IMG/VR virus record: IMGVR_UViG_3300046804_004946
Span: 55,840 to 119,839 of that record
Reading direction: 5' to 3' (one strand)
Length of the DNA: 64,000 nt
Origin: a virus
Position numbers and translations under genes: made by a program. Each line of letters opens with the position of its first letter. Position 1 is the stretch's first letter. This document shows positions 17,198 through 26,012 of the stretch, in pieces. The notes beneath the pieces are model-generated. The model saw only the letters and a list, made by a program, of their open reading frames with translations, was not told the origin of the DNA and did no database searches.

Positions 17198-17797
17198 ATG
17201 GCTCTTTGGGGCAATAAAGATCTAGTCGGAAATGGTGGAACTGTTTGGATAAACCTTTCTTCAGAAGTTGTTACTGGAACTGGAACTACTTTTTCAACCT
17301 CTGGATTTGAAGTTAATGAGGGTGATGTTATTGTTGTTGGCGCTGGTGCCACTTATGGTCATGCAGTAATATCATCGGTTACTAGTAATACAGTTGCATC
17401 TGTTGCTACTACTCAATATCTAATTCCACATCCAACAACTGGAATTATTACTGCAGCATCTTATTATATTACACAAAGACCAATTTCTTCACTGGAAAAC
17501 GTTACATACCAGGCACCAGAAGTAAGAACATCTGGTTTCTCTGCAAATCCTTTAACAAGAACTGTTTTTGGTGTTGATACTGCAGAAGCAGATGTTGCTA
17601 GAACCACAACTTTTGGTGGTAAAGCAGGTGCTTTTGGTGTTGGACATGCTGGTTGGGTTGGTGTAACAACTTATGTTGATTGTCATGGTAATTTGAGAGT
17701 TAAGTCTGAAACTCTAGTTGCTATGGGCAAAGATTCTGCTGGAAATGGTGGAATTCAAAATGATAATGTAGACGACGCTAGATTCCCAGATACTTGA
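17198..17797 (+). CDS. Virion structural protein candidate
   Basis: 199 residues, Gly/Thr/Val-rich with alternating strand pattern throughout and no signal peptide. Starts MALWGNKDLVGNGGTVWINL, has a GTTFSTSGFEVNEGDVIVVG segment near 30-50 and a GHAGWVGVTTYVDCHGNLRVK end. Sole perfect late promoter upstream. I believe this MALWGNKD family is common in T4-like cyanophages; its position in the virion is unknown. Confidence 0.65.
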   Translation: MALWGNKDLVGNGGTVWINLSSEVVTGTGTTFSTSGFEVNEGDVIVVGAGATYGHAVISSVTSNTVASVATTQYLIPHPTTGIITAASYYITQRPISSLENVTYQAPEVRTSGFSANPLTRTVFGVDTAEADVARTTTFGGKAGAFGVGHAGWVGVTTYVDCHGNLRVKSETLVAMGKDSAGNGGIQNDNVDDARFPDT

Positions 17798-17803
17798 TAA
17801 TAT

Positions 17804-18175
17804 ATGAGATTTGATGAGTTGAATGAGAGTAATTATTTACTCTTTGCTATAAAATTTTATAACAATCCCCAAGCGGTGACCAAGGAAGATTTTGATGAAG
17901 ATTTGAAAAGAATTCGCTATATCAAAAAGTTGTTGAGAAAATATAAAAAAGATGGGATTCTAAAATCTCATCTTTTACTAAATCACCTAACAGTTCTTTT
18001 TAATGTTTTTGATGATGCTGCTGTTCCTCTTTTGTTTTATAATTTAGAAAAAGATCTTTGGCCTTCTTTAAAAAGTTTTTTGATATTTTTAAATAGAATT
18101 CCAGAATATCCTAAAACTAGACTTAATGAAGTAGATGAAGATGAATATTGTAGTTCTGTTTTAAATTACATCTAA
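17804..18175 (+). CDS. Hypothetical helical protein (123 aa)
   Basis: All-helical, starting MRFDELNESNYLLFAIKFYNN, with a basic KRIRYIKKLLRKYKKD segment near 45 and hydrophobic AVPLLFYNLEKDLWPSLKSF near 80. Located between virion-type genes; likely late. No function known. Confidence 0.65.
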   Translation: MRFDELNESNYLLFAIKFYNNPQAVTKEDFDEDLKRIRYIKKLLRKYKKDGILKSHLLLNHLTVLFNVFDDAAVPLLFYNLEKDLWPSLKSFLIFLNRIPEYPKTRLNEVDEDEYCSSVLNYI

Positions 18176-18408
18176 TGGACATAGAAAGAATTATAAAAAT
18201 AATTAGAGAATTAAAAGAAGATGCAGTTGTTGGTGGAATGACAACTGGAAGTTCTGGCCCTATTGCTGGATATAGTGAAAAATCACCAGCACAAGGACCA
18301 AATGCAGGTATCACTCCAAAACTTGGAAAAACTCAACGTAGAGGAAATTATGCTACAGGTGGATATAGGTCTAGAAAACCCTGGTTAGATTTCTTAAAGG
18401 GGAAATAA
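18175..18408 (+). CDS. Gly-rich small protein (77 aa)
   Basis: TAATG overlap with the previous gene. Short helix (IERIIKIIRELKED), then a Gly/Ser/Pro-rich linker and an Arg/Gly end (TQRRGNYATGGYRSRKPW). No known domain. Confidence 0.6.
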   Translation: MDIERIIKIIRELKEDAVVGGMTTGSSGPIAGYSEKSPAQGPNAGITPKLGKTQRRGNYATGGYRSRKPWLDFLKGK

Positions 18409-18409
18409 A

Positions 18410-18766
18410 ATGTTCAGCAACGAATCTAAAATACAACTAGCGGTGTTGCAAGAAAGATTTAAAGCTCATGAACAGATTATTGAAAAGGTTGATACTGCAA
18501 TTCAAACCTTAAGTGAAACTAATCAAAATATTTGTAAAATGCTTGCTGTACATGATGAAAGAATAGATCAATGTGGTAAAGATGATGGAGATCTTTGTAA
18601 GAAAGTAGAAGATATAGAAGGTAAAGTAGATGGTTTATATAAATTTAGATGGCAAGCTGGAGGAGTAATTGCAGTAATTGTTGCTCTGATTGGAATTATA
18701 AATGCATTTGTTCCCAGGATGTTGACCAACGTTCCAAGCTCTGCTACAATAGAGCGCACGAAGTGA
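18410..18766 (+). CDS. Coiled coil plus C-terminal membrane protein, XhlA-like
   Basis: 118 residues. An N-terminal heptad-rich helix (residues ~8-80) is followed by one membrane segment, WQAGGVIAVIVALIGIINAF, and a short tail. This layout (coiled coil then one C-terminal span) matches XhlA-type haemolysin/holin accessory proteins, though the sequence alone does not prove it. GGGGAAA precedes the ATG. Confidence 0.55.
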   Translation: MFSNESKIQLAVLQERFKAHEQIIEKVDTAIQTLSETNQNICKMLAVHDERIDQCGKDDGDLCKKVEDIEGKVDGLYKFRWQAGGVIAVIVALIGIINAFVPRMLTNVPSSATIERTK

Positions 18767-18776
18767 TTTTCTGATA

Positions 18777-19775
18777 ATGGATTTTATTGATTCCAAGTAC
18801 ATTGGTCTTGTTTCGTCGCGTTTACAAAAATTCAAAAGAGTTAAGGCAGATCTCTACAACTTCCGATGCCCTCTTTGTGGTGACTCTCAAAAGAACAAAA
18901 ACAAAACCAGGGGATATATTTACCCTGTAAAGAACAACACAAACTTTAAGTGTCATAATTGTGGAGCAAGTTTATCTTTTAATAATTTTTTAAAAGAGTT
19001 AGATTCTGAACTGCATAAACAATATACGTTAGAAAAATTTAAAGAAGGACATACGGGCAGAAACTTTGTAGTTGAAGAACCCAAGTTTAATTTTCAAAAA
19101 CCAGACTTTTTCACAAAACGTGAAAATTCCAAAAACCTGAAAAAGTTAGACTTGCCCAAAGCATCAGAAGTTCCAGTTGCCAAAGAATATTTGGAAAAGA
19201 GAAAATTAAATCCTGAAAAGTTTTACTTTGCTCACAAATTTAAAGAATGGACAAATACTCAAAAATTAACATTTGATACTATTCATAAAGATGAAAGTCG
19301 CATTATTATACCGATGTATGATGAGGAAAATAATTTAATAGGATTTCAAGGAAGAGCACTTGGTCCTTCGGCAAATAAATACATCACCGTAATGCTTTAT
19401 GATGATGTACCAAAAATTTACGGATTGAACACAGTAAAGAAAAATGAAACAGTCTACATTACAGAAGGACCATTCGACTCCACGTTCATTTGCAACTCAA
19501 TTGCTATGTGCGGAGCTGATGTTGATATTAGTAACTGGAATTTTTACGATCCTGTTTGGGTTTATGATAACGAACCACGCAACAAACAAATCGTCGAGCG
19601 TATTGCTAAAACCATACGACAAAACCATAAGGTAATTATTTGGCCAAATAACATTCAGCAAAAAGACATTAATGATATGGTTCTTGCTGGACTTAATGTT
19701 ATGGATATGTTAAAATCAAATACATACACAGGTTTAGAAGCAAAAATTAAGTTTAACAATTGGAAGAAGGTATGA
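18777..19775 (+). CDS. 61: DNA primase, gp61
   Basis: Primase that makes RNA primers for lagging-strand synthesis with gp41. A zinc ribbon CPLCGD ... CHNC lies at 31-34 and 59-62, and TOPRIM motifs follow with ITEGPFDS near 225-232 and VYDNEPRNK near 263. 332 residues against 342 in T4. Ends in an ATGA overlap with nrdA. Confidence 0.92.
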   Translation: MDFIDSKYIGLVSSRLQKFKRVKADLYNFRCPLCGDSQKNKNKTRGYIYPVKNNTNFKCHNCGASLSFNNFLKELDSELHKQYTLEKFKEGHTGRNFVVEEPKFNFQKPDFFTKRENSKNLKKLDLPKASEVPVAKEYLEKRKLNPEKFYFAHKFKEWTNTQKLTFDTIHKDESRIIIPMYDEENNLIGFQGRALGPSANKYITVMLYDDVPKIYGLNTVKKNETVYITEGPFDSTFICNSIAMCGADVDISNWNFYDPVWVYDNEPRNKQIVERIAKTIRQNHKVIIWPNNIQQKDINDMVLAGLNVMDMLKSNTYTGLEAKIKFNNWKKV

Positions 19776-22069
19776 GTAACGGAACAAAAGTTTTTAAGAG
19801 AAATGGCAAAACCGAATCTCTTGATTTGAATAAATTGCATGTTATGGTTGAAGAAGCTTGCAAAGACCTAGCAGGTGTATCAGCATCTCAAGTAGAAATG
19901 CAATCGGGTATTCAATTTTATGATGGTATTACTACAGCAGAAATTCAAGAGATTTTGATTCGTTCTGCTTCAGATTTGATTGATCTTGATCATCCAAACT
20001 ATCAGTTTGTTGCTGCTCGTTTGCTTTTGTTTGCTCTTCGTAAGCAGTTGTTTGGGCGTATGCATGATTGCCCTACAGTTAAACAACACGTACTTCGTGC
20101 CGTTGGTAGAGGTGTTTATGACTCCGAAATTCTCACACTTTATACCGATGAAGAGTTTGATAAACTTGAGTCGTTTGTTGATCATAGTCGTGACTATTTG
20201 TTCACTTACGCAGGTCTACGTCAAGTCGTTGATAAGTACCTCGTGCAAGATAGAAGCACTGGTGAACTTTACGAAACGCCACAGTTTATGTACCTTCTGA
20301 TTGCGGCAACTATCTTCTCCAAGTATCCAAAAGAAACACGTTTAGATTACGTGAGGAAGTACTACGATGCAATCTCAAAGCACAAAATCAACATTCCTAC
20401 GCCAATCATGGCAGGTGTTAGAACCCCACTTCGTCAATATGCGAGTTGCGTTCTTGTTGATGTTGATGACACCCTTGATAGCATCTTCAGCTCTGATATG
20501 GCAATTGGTCGCTATGTTGCACAAAGAGCAGGAATTGGTATCAACGCAGGTCGAATCAGGGGCATCAACAGTAAAATCAGAGGTGGAGAAGTTCAACATA
20601 CAGGTGTTGTCCCTTTCCTCAAGAAGTTTGAGGCGACTGTCCGATGCTGCACACAAAATGGCATTAGAGGTGGAAGCGCAACTGTCCACTTCCCCATCTG
20701 GCACCAAGAAATAGAAGATATCCTAGTATTAAAAAATAACAAAGGAACCGAAGATAATCGTGTTCGTAAGTTAGACTATTCTATCCAAATCTCTAAACTC
20801 TTCTATGAACGCTTCATCCGCAACGAGGAGATTTCACTCTTCTCTCCCCACTCCGTTCCTGGTTTGTATGATGCTTTTGGCACTGATCGATTTGACGAGT
20901 TGTATGTATCTTATGAACGAGATGAGTCTATTCCAAGAAAAACTATCGGTGCTCAAGAACTCTTTTTGGACCTCCTGAAAGAACGTGCAGAAACTGGTCG
21001 TATTTACATTATGAATATTGATCATTGTAATTCGCACTCATCTTTTATGGATAAAGTAGAGATGAGTAATCTGTGTCAAGAAATTACTCTACCAACTAAA
21101 CCTATTCAACATATTGACGATCCTGATGGTGAAATTGCTCTCTGCATTCTTTCTGCTATTAACGTTGGAAAAATTAGGGATAACGAAGATCTTCAAGTTC
21201 TTTGTGATCTTGCTGTTAGGAGTCTTGATGAACTCATTGATTTTCAGGGATACCCCGTCAAAGCAGCAGAAATTGCCACCAGAGCACGTCGTTCGCTTGG
21301 AGTAGGATTTATTGGTTTAGCACACTACCTTGCCAAACATGGGCAAAATTATGATGATTCTGGTGCTTGGAAATTGGTTCATGATCTTACTGAAGCATTT
21401 CAATATTATCTAATTCAAGCAACGGTTGATCTTGCTCAAGAAAAAGGTGCATGTGAATATTCGCATAGAACCAAATATGGACATGGTATTCTTCCTATAG
21501 ATACTTACAAGAAAGATGTAGACGAAATTGTACCTAATACACTCAAGTATGATTGGGAAGCACTTCGTGAGCGTGTCAAGCAATATGGAGTACGGAACAG
21601 CACGTTGTCCGCACAAATGCCTTCGGAGAGCAGTTCCGTTGTGTCAAATGCCACAAACGGAATTGAACCGCCTAGAGGGTACTTGTCCATTAAAAAATCA
21701 AAGAAAGGACCGCTTAAGCAAGTTGTTCCCCAGTATCAAACACTTAAGAACAATTACACGCTTCTGTGGGATATGCCTAGCAATCGTGGGTATATTAATA
21801 TTGTTGCAGTTATGCAAAAGTTCTTCGATCAAGCGATTTCTGGAAACTGGTCCTATAATCCAGAAAATTATCCAGATAATGAAGTTCCTACTTCAATAAT
21901 GGCACAGGACCTATTGACTACATATAAGTACGGCTGGAAAACCAGCTATTATCAGAATACACACGACATGAAGAATGATGAGGTTGAAGAAACCCGTCAG
22001 TCTCTTGAAGATTTAATTTCTCAACTAGAACAAGCAGAGGAGGAAGATTGTGAGTCTTGTAAGATTTAA
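19772..22069 (+). CDS. nrdA: Ribonucleotide reductase alpha subunit, NrdA
   Basis: Class Ia catalytic subunit that reduces ribonucleoside diphosphates. N-terminal ATP-cone region (VFKRNGKTESLDLNKLH at 6-22), then ASCVLVDVDDTLDSIF near 220, GGSATVHFPIWHQEIEDIL near 305 and NLCQEITLP near 435. The end, EEDCESCKI, holds the CxxC-type redox pair. 765 residues, full-length. It supplies deoxynucleotides together with NrdB. Confidence 0.95.
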   Translation: MSNGTKVFKRNGKTESLDLNKLHVMVEEACKDLAGVSASQVEMQSGIQFYDGITTAEIQEILIRSASDLIDLDHPNYQFVAARLLLFALRKQLFGRMHDCPTVKQHVLRAVGRGVYDSEILTLYTDEEFDKLESFVDHSRDYLFTYAGLRQVVDKYLVQDRSTGELYETPQFMYLLIAATIFSKYPKETRLDYVRKYYDAISKHKINIPTPIMAGVRTPLRQYASCVLVDVDDTLDSIFSSDMAIGRYVAQRAGIGINAGRIRGINSKIRGGEVQHTGVVPFLKKFEATVRCCTQNGIRGGSATVHFPIWHQEIEDILVLKNNKGTEDNRVRKLDYSIQISKLFYERFIRNEEISLFSPHSVPGLYDAFGTDRFDELYVSYERDESIPRKTIGAQELFLDLLKERAETGRIYIMNIDHCNSHSSFMDKVEMSNLCQEITLPTKPIQHIDDPDGEIALCILSAINVGKIRDNEDLQVLCDLAVRSLDELIDFQGYPVKAAEIATRARRSLGVGFIGLAHYLAKHGQNYDDSGAWKLVHDLTEAFQYYLIQATVDLAQEKGACEYSHRTKYGHGILPIDTYKKDVDEIVPNTLKYDWEALRERVKQYGVRNSTLSAQMPSESSSVVSNATNGIEPPRGYLSIKKSKKGPLKQVVPQYQTLKNNYTLLWDMPSNRGYINIVAVMQKFFDQAISGNWSYNPENYPDNEVPTSIMAQDLLTTYKYGWKTSYYQNTHDMKNDEVEETRQSLEDLISQLEQAEEEDCESCKI

Positions 22070-22091
22070 AACAGGTTTAGAGGATAAAAAA

Positions 22092-23234
22092 ATGGTTGAA
22101 TCCATGACCGTTTTTAATTCCAGTGAAGTAGATACCAAAAAGCAACCAATGTTTTTTGGACAACCATTAGGAATACAAAGATATGATTCTTACAAGTATC
22201 CAATTTTTGATAAATTAACAACACAGCAACTGGGTTATTTCTGGAGACCCGAAGAAGTTTCTCTTCAAAAAGACCGTAGCGATTATCATATGCTACGCCC
22301 AGAGCAAAAACACATCTTCACCAGTAACCTGAAGTATCAGGTTATGCTTGACTCCGTTCAAGGAAGAGGTCCTGGTATGGCGTTCGCGCCTTACTGCTCT
22401 CTTCCTGAACTGGAAGCGTGTATGAAGGTATGGGAATTTATGGAGATGATTCATTCTCGCTCCTATACCTATATCATCAAAAACGTCTATTCAGATCCCT
22501 CTGAAGTCTTTGATACGATTCTAAAAGAGGATCGTATTATGGAACGTGCTGTGAGTGTAACTCAAGCATATAACGACTTCATCAATAGTGCTCATCATTA
22601 TGATAATTCTAATGAATGGATTCATGCGTTAGAACAAGTCCCATACGCACAAGAGGCAAGGTATGAACTCAAGCGCAAACTTTTCAGAGCAGTTGCAAAC
22701 GTTAATATTCTTGAAGGTATTCGCTTTTACGTGTCATTTGCTTGCAGTTTTGCTTTTGGCGAACTCAAACTTATGGAAGGAAGTGCAAAAATCATCTCAC
22801 TAATTGCCCGTGATGAGAATCAGCACTTAGTCATTACCCAGAACATTATGAATAAATGGAAAGAAGGTGATGACCCCGAGATGGCACGTATTGCTAGGGA
22901 AGAAGAGCAGTGGGTTTATAAAACATTTGAAACTGCTGTAAACCAAGAAAAACTTTGGGCAGAGTATCTGTTCAAGGATGGTTCTATGATTGGTCTAAAT
23001 GACAAACTGTTGCAGCAGTATGTTGAATGGATTGCTAATCGTAGAATGAAAGCGATTGGACTGAAACCTCTTTATGATATTTCTGCAAAGAACAATCCTC
23101 TTCCCTGGACTGAACATTGGATTTCTTCAAAAGGACTTCAAGTTGCTCCACAAGAAACCGAAGTTGAGTCCTACATAGTAGGTGGGATTAAGCAAGATGT
23201 TACCAAAGATACTTTCTCAGGATTCCAACTATGA
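22092..23234 (+). CDS. nrdB: Ribonucleotide reductase beta subunit, NrdB
   Basis: Di-iron tyrosyl-radical subunit. I chose ATG 22092, with AGAGGAT upstream; a GTG at 22050 and an ATG at 22104 are alternatives, the latter giving the common start MTVFNSSEVD. The ferritin-like core includes LPELEACMKVWEFMEMIHSRSYTY and IARDENQHLVITQNI, which contain the Glu/His iron ligands. About 380 residues against 388 in T4. The C-terminus DTFSGFQL is the interaction tail for NrdA. Confidence 0.93.
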   Translation: MVESMTVFNSSEVDTKKQPMFFGQPLGIQRYDSYKYPIFDKLTTQQLGYFWRPEEVSLQKDRSDYHMLRPEQKHIFTSNLKYQVMLDSVQGRGPGMAFAPYCSLPELEACMKVWEFMEMIHSRSYTYIIKNVYSDPSEVFDTILKEDRIMERAVSVTQAYNDFINSAHHYDNSNEWIHALEQVPYAQEARYELKRKLFRAVANVNILEGIRFYVSFACSFAFGELKLMEGSAKIISLIARDENQHLVITQNIMNKWKEGDDPEMARIAREEEQWVYKTFETAVNQEKLWAEYLFKDGSMIGLNDKLLQQYVEWIANRRMKAIGLKPLYDISAKNNPLPWTEHWISSKGLQVAPQETEVESYIVGGIKQDVTKDTFSGFQL

Positions 23235-23358
23235 TGAATGGGTGGAACAAGAAATTTTAAATGCTTATAGAGAAGCAGCAGAATGCGATGATTTCTTGTT
23301 TGGTGATTATGATTATGAAAAAGAGTGGTTAGGTAAAAAAAATGATGATGTAACATGA
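23197..23358 (+). CDS. Small acidic protein (53 aa) overlapping nrdB
   Basis: ATG 23197 lies inside nrdB, in the +1 frame; stop at 23356-23358 is inside the terminator. The product is Asp/Glu/Tyr-rich (NYDEWVEQEILNAYREAAE, then DDFLFGDYDYEKEW). Acid-rich and coupled to nrdB; function unknown. The opposite-strand frame here is a His-rich shadow. Confidence 0.5.
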   Translation: MLPKILSQDSNYDEWVEQEILNAYREAAECDDFLFGDYDYEKEWLGKKNDDVT

Positions 23359-23381
23359 GGGTCCTAGGACCCTCTTTTTTT
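23357..23381 (+). terminator. Terminator after nrd genes
   Basis: GAGGGTC (23357-23363), loop CTAG, GACCCTC (23368-23374), seven T. Confidence 0.9.
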
Positions 23382-23388
23382 ATAAATA
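23381..23388 (+). promoter_or_regulatory. Late promoter TATAAATA
   Basis: Perfect TATAAATA on the terminator's T tract, 26 bases before the ATG of the Ala/Lys-rich structural gene. Confidence 0.7.
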
Positions 23389-23413
23389 ACTAGAAAGGTA
23401 TTTTGTAGAGACA

Positions 23414-24427
23414 ATGTTATTACCATCACAGCATAGAGAACTTACCGAAACTTACAGACAGGTATATCTTGGAGAAGTTGACGATATTACCGATGTAATG
23501 ATTGAAGAAGTTGTAGAAGAACTTATTGAAGAATTTGTAGAATTTGGTTACGAACTTGATGAAGCAGCAGAGGCTGTAGAAGAAGCAGCAACTGAATATC
23601 TGATGGAACTCAATCCATATGCTCCAGCAGGTTCAAAAGAAGCAAGAGCATATCAAAAATCAACTACCTCCACAAAGCGTGGAGAGGCACGTAAAGCTGC
23701 CGTAAAAGGCGCTGTAGAGCGTGTTAAGGCAAAGGCAAAGAGTGTTAAGGCAGCTGCTGGTATCGCTGGTTCTATTGCCAAGGACGAGGCAAGAAGAGCA
23801 GGACGTGCTGCCGCTCACGGCGTTCAAAAGGCAGCATCTGCCGTTCATGCTGCTGCAAGCGCCAAGAAGGCAGAAGTAAAGAAAGGCGTTAAGAGCTTGC
23901 TCGGAAAGGGTTTACGCAAGGCAGCAGGCGCTGCTGGTGCAGTTGCTCAAAAGGCACGTAAGGCAGGTGCTGCTGCTGGTAGAGCTGCTGAAAGACTTGG
24001 AGAAGAGGCAGATCTTTTTGATTACATTCTTGAGTACTTGGTTGCTGAAGGGTATGCAGATACTAATGAAGCAGCACTCGTCATTATGACAAATATGAGT
24101 GAAGAGTGGAGAAATGAAATTGTTGAAGAAACTCTAACTGAAAAACTTGCTAAAGGAACAAAGGGAGTTTCATTTTCAACTGGCAGACATGCTGGTGGAT
24201 TCGATCAAGCAATGACTGAAAAAAATCCTAGAACTGGTAGACAGAGAAAAACTTCCCCAGAATTGAAAGCAATTGGTGCTCACTCAAAAGCAAAATCTGC
24301 TCAGTGGAAAGCTGAACGTGAAGGAGATCATGAAACGGCGAACAGAAACAGAAGAAGAAGAGAAAAAATTGCTCATGTAGTTTACAATAAAACTAATAGA
24401 ATTATTGATAGAGCTGACAACGATTGA
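23414..24427 (+). CDS. Ala/Lys-rich virion protein with histone H1-like core
   Basis: 337 residues. The N-terminal ~70 residues are strongly acidic (MIEEVVEELIEEFVEFGYE). Residues ~85-195 are an Ala/Lys/Arg/Gly-rich stretch like histone H1 or Hc1 tails (KAAVKGAVERVKAKAKSVKA and similar). A AEGYADTNEAALVIMTNMSEEWRNEIVE module follows near 210-238, as in other cyanophage head-type proteins, then a basic C-terminus. A DNA-condensing head protein is plausible. Codons in the Lys/Ala part are richer in G+C. Confidence 0.65.
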   Translation: MLLPSQHRELTETYRQVYLGEVDDITDVMIEEVVEELIEEFVEFGYELDEAAEAVEEAATEYLMELNPYAPAGSKEARAYQKSTTSTKRGEARKAAVKGAVERVKAKAKSVKAAAGIAGSIAKDEARRAGRAAAHGVQKAASAVHAAASAKKAEVKKGVKSLLGKGLRKAAGAAGAVAQKARKAGAAAGRAAERLGEEADLFDYILEYLVAEGYADTNEAALVIMTNMSEEWRNEIVEETLTEKLAKGTKGVSFSTGRHAGGFDQAMTEKNPRTGRQRKTSPELKAIGAHSKAKSAQWKAEREGDHETANRNRRRREKIAHVVYNKTNRIIDRADND

Positions 24428-24449
24428 ATTTGATTTTAATTTGATGCAA

Positions 24450-24473
24450 GGGGGTTGACAAACCCCCTTTTTT
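24450..24473 (+). terminator. Terminator with -35 box in its loop
   Basis: GGGGGTT (24450-24456), loop GACA, AACCCCC (24461-24467), six T. Confidence 0.85.
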
Positions 24474-24484
24474 ATTGCTAGAAT
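24455..24484 (+). promoter_or_regulatory. Sigma70-like promoter inside terminator
   Basis: TTGACA 24455-24460 spans the hairpin arm and loop; 18 bases on is TAGAAT (24479-24484). Confidence 0.6.
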
Positions 24485-24503
24485 CGCTTTGCTAGGGTTG
24501 AAA

Positions 24504-24511
24504 GATAAATA
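24504..24511 (+). promoter_or_regulatory. Late promoter-like GATAAATA
   Basis: GATAAATA 22 bases before the ATG of the GIY-YIG-like gene. Confidence 0.5.
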
Positions 24512-24532
24512 ATAGCTCTTAAAGATTACTAT

Positions 24533-24982
24533 ATGAGCTATGAGAACCCTTGGAAATATAATGGTGAAGTATTCGACTCTAATGATATTAACGAATACTT
24601 TGGATTTGTTTATTTGATTACTAATATAGTTACAGGAAGAAAGTATATTGGTAGAAAATATTTTTGGTCTTATAGAACTCCTCCAGGTAAAAAAAGAAGA
24701 GTAAAGCAAGAATCTGATTGGAAAAAGTATTATGGTTCTTGTCCAGAGTTAAAGGAAGATTATAAGAAATGTAATAAAGATATTTTCAATAGAGAGATAT
24801 TGTCTCTTCATAAAACAAAAGGAGATTGTAACTACGAAGAAACAAAACAACTTTTTTTGAATAATGTATTAAAAGAAGCACTTGACGACGGAACACCAGC
24901 ATACTACAATAGTAATATTCTAGGACGCTATATGCGAAAAGATTATGGTAACTTTGGAGCAAACACTTCGCCAAACTCATGA
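24533..24982 (+). CDS. GIY-YIG-like nuclease domain protein
   Basis: 149 residues. YFGFVYLITNIVTGRKYIGRK near 22-42 fits the two strands of the GIY-YIG core (FVYLI ... KYIGRK), and RTPPGKKRRVKQESDWKKYYGS follows with basic residues expected of the catalytic Arg helix. Free-standing, not inside an intron. Homing or host-DNA nuclease roles are possible. Catalytic Glu not placed. Confidence 0.6.
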   Translation: MSYENPWKYNGEVFDSNDINEYFGFVYLITNIVTGRKYIGRKYFWSYRTPPGKKRRVKQESDWKKYYGSCPELKEDYKKCNKDIFNREILSLHKTKGDCNYEETKQLFLNNVLKEALDDGTPAYYNSNILGRYMRKDYGNFGANTSPNS

Positions 24983-25121
24983 TTGGGCAGTTGATAGGAT
25001 TCATACACTATCTGAACAAGATCTTGAAAATGCTCGTGCTATTCAATTAGAGTTTAGTGAATGGTTGAATCCTGATATTGAGGATCATGATATATACTCT
25101 TTAGAATATATCGGAGAATAA
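24945..25121 (+). CDS. Small acidic helical protein (58 aa)
   Basis: ATG 24945 overlaps the previous gene by 38 bases in another frame. MVTLEQTLRQTHDWAVDRI and NPDIEDHDIYSLEYIGE; a single helix then an acidic tail. Function unknown. Confidence 0.5.
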   Translation: MVTLEQTLRQTHDWAVDRIHTLSEQDLENARAIQLEFSEWLNPDIEDHDIYSLEYIGE

Positions 25122-25130
25122 AATAAATTT

Positions 25131-25859
25131 ATGTTTTATAATAAATCTTTTCCCGTAACTATTATTGATAATTTTTATCCAGATCCATATGAAGTAAGAA
25201 ATTACGCTTTATCTCAAAATTTTTATCCTAATAAAACTGGTAGGTGGCCTGGAGCAAGAACAAACCACATTAATAAAATTGATGAGCAAGGATTAATAAT
25301 GACAAAATTTATGATTAAAAAAATTTTGTCATTATTTTATAGTGAACATGATATAAAAAGTATTTCTATAGATACTCATTTCCAACACATTAAACCTTTT
25401 AATAAAGATAAAAATCATCCACATAATCGTGGATATATTCATAGTGATTCAACAGTATTTGGTGGAGTTATTTACTTGGATCCAAATTCAGAAGAAGGAA
25501 CTGGAACTTCAATATATTCTATCAAAAATAAACTGCAAACTGATGATTATCTTAATGGATATGTTAATGAATTAAAATTTAAATATCATAACAATAATTT
25601 AGATTTAAGTGAAAAAGAAATTAATACTTGGAATACACATAGAGAAAGATATCTAGAATCTGTTAGGATTGAGAATATTTTTAATAGATGTATATTATTT
25701 GATGGATATGAAGAGCATGGTGTTCCAAGTTTTGGGACAAAAGAAAGATTAACTCAAGTTTTTTTTGTTCATAGTTTAGAATTTAATGACCATGATCTAA
25801 GACTTCCATTACAGAAAGGATGTATTGGGGATTTTCAAATAAAATCCACATCGGGTTGA
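25131..25859 (+). CDS. DUF6445-like 2OG/Fe(II) oxygenase fold
   Basis: 242 residues. The start FPVTIIDNFYPDPYEVRNYAL is typical of DUF6445/2OG-FeII families. IHSDSTVFGGVIYLDP holds the HxD pair near 105; YEEHGVPSFGTKERLTQVFF near 200 gives the distal His and Arg. Gene is AT-rich like its neighbours. Substrate unknown. Confidence 0.65.
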   Translation: MFYNKSFPVTIIDNFYPDPYEVRNYALSQNFYPNKTGRWPGARTNHINKIDEQGLIMTKFMIKKILSLFYSEHDIKSISIDTHFQHIKPFNKDKNHPHNRGYIHSDSTVFGGVIYLDPNSEEGTGTSIYSIKNKLQTDDYLNGYVNELKFKYHNNNLDLSEKEINTWNTHRERYLESVRIENIFNRCILFDGYEEHGVPSFGTKERLTQVFFVHSLEFNDHDLRLPLQKGCIGDFQIKSTSG

Positions 25860-25884
25860 CAAACGATAAATAATCACTTATTAT
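25856..25884 (+). promoter_or_regulatory. Sigma70-like promoter with late box in spacer
   Basis: TTGACA 25856-25861, 17 bases, TATTAT 25879-25884, over the end of the DUF6445 gene. GATAAATAA lies within the spacer, so early and late boxes overlap. Confidence 0.55.
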
Positions 25885-25898
25885 GTAAAATCCCTATT

Positions 25899-26007
25899 AT
25901 GAGTAGGGTAAACATCATGAGATTTTGATGTGACAATTAGAGCCGTGGGCACTGCCCCTGAGAAGGGGAACTACTCCTTTGCCTATACGGATGTAGAGTT
26001 CAATTAA
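25899..26007 (+). pseudogene. Split short ORF, possible +1 frameshift or indel
   Basis: ATG 25899 opens MSRVNIMRF and stops at TGA 25926-25928. In the +1 frame the same stretch continues DVTIRAVGTAPEKGNYSF and on to a stop at 26005. Joined, this reads as one 35-residue beta-type peptide. The junction is TTT-TGA, a known type of +1 slippery stop. Could also be a real one-base T indel or a sequencing error. A GTG start at 25930 would give the second part alone. Confidence 0.35.
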
Positions 26008-26012
26008 TTTTA

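Noticed and set aside
20375-20707. Minus-strand ORF in nrdA
   Set aside because: Antisense shadow of NrdA; codon pattern follows the sense gene.
24533-24982. Intron or intein linked to the GIY-YIG-like gene
   Set aside because: Neighbouring genes are intact and complete; no interrupted frame surrounds it.
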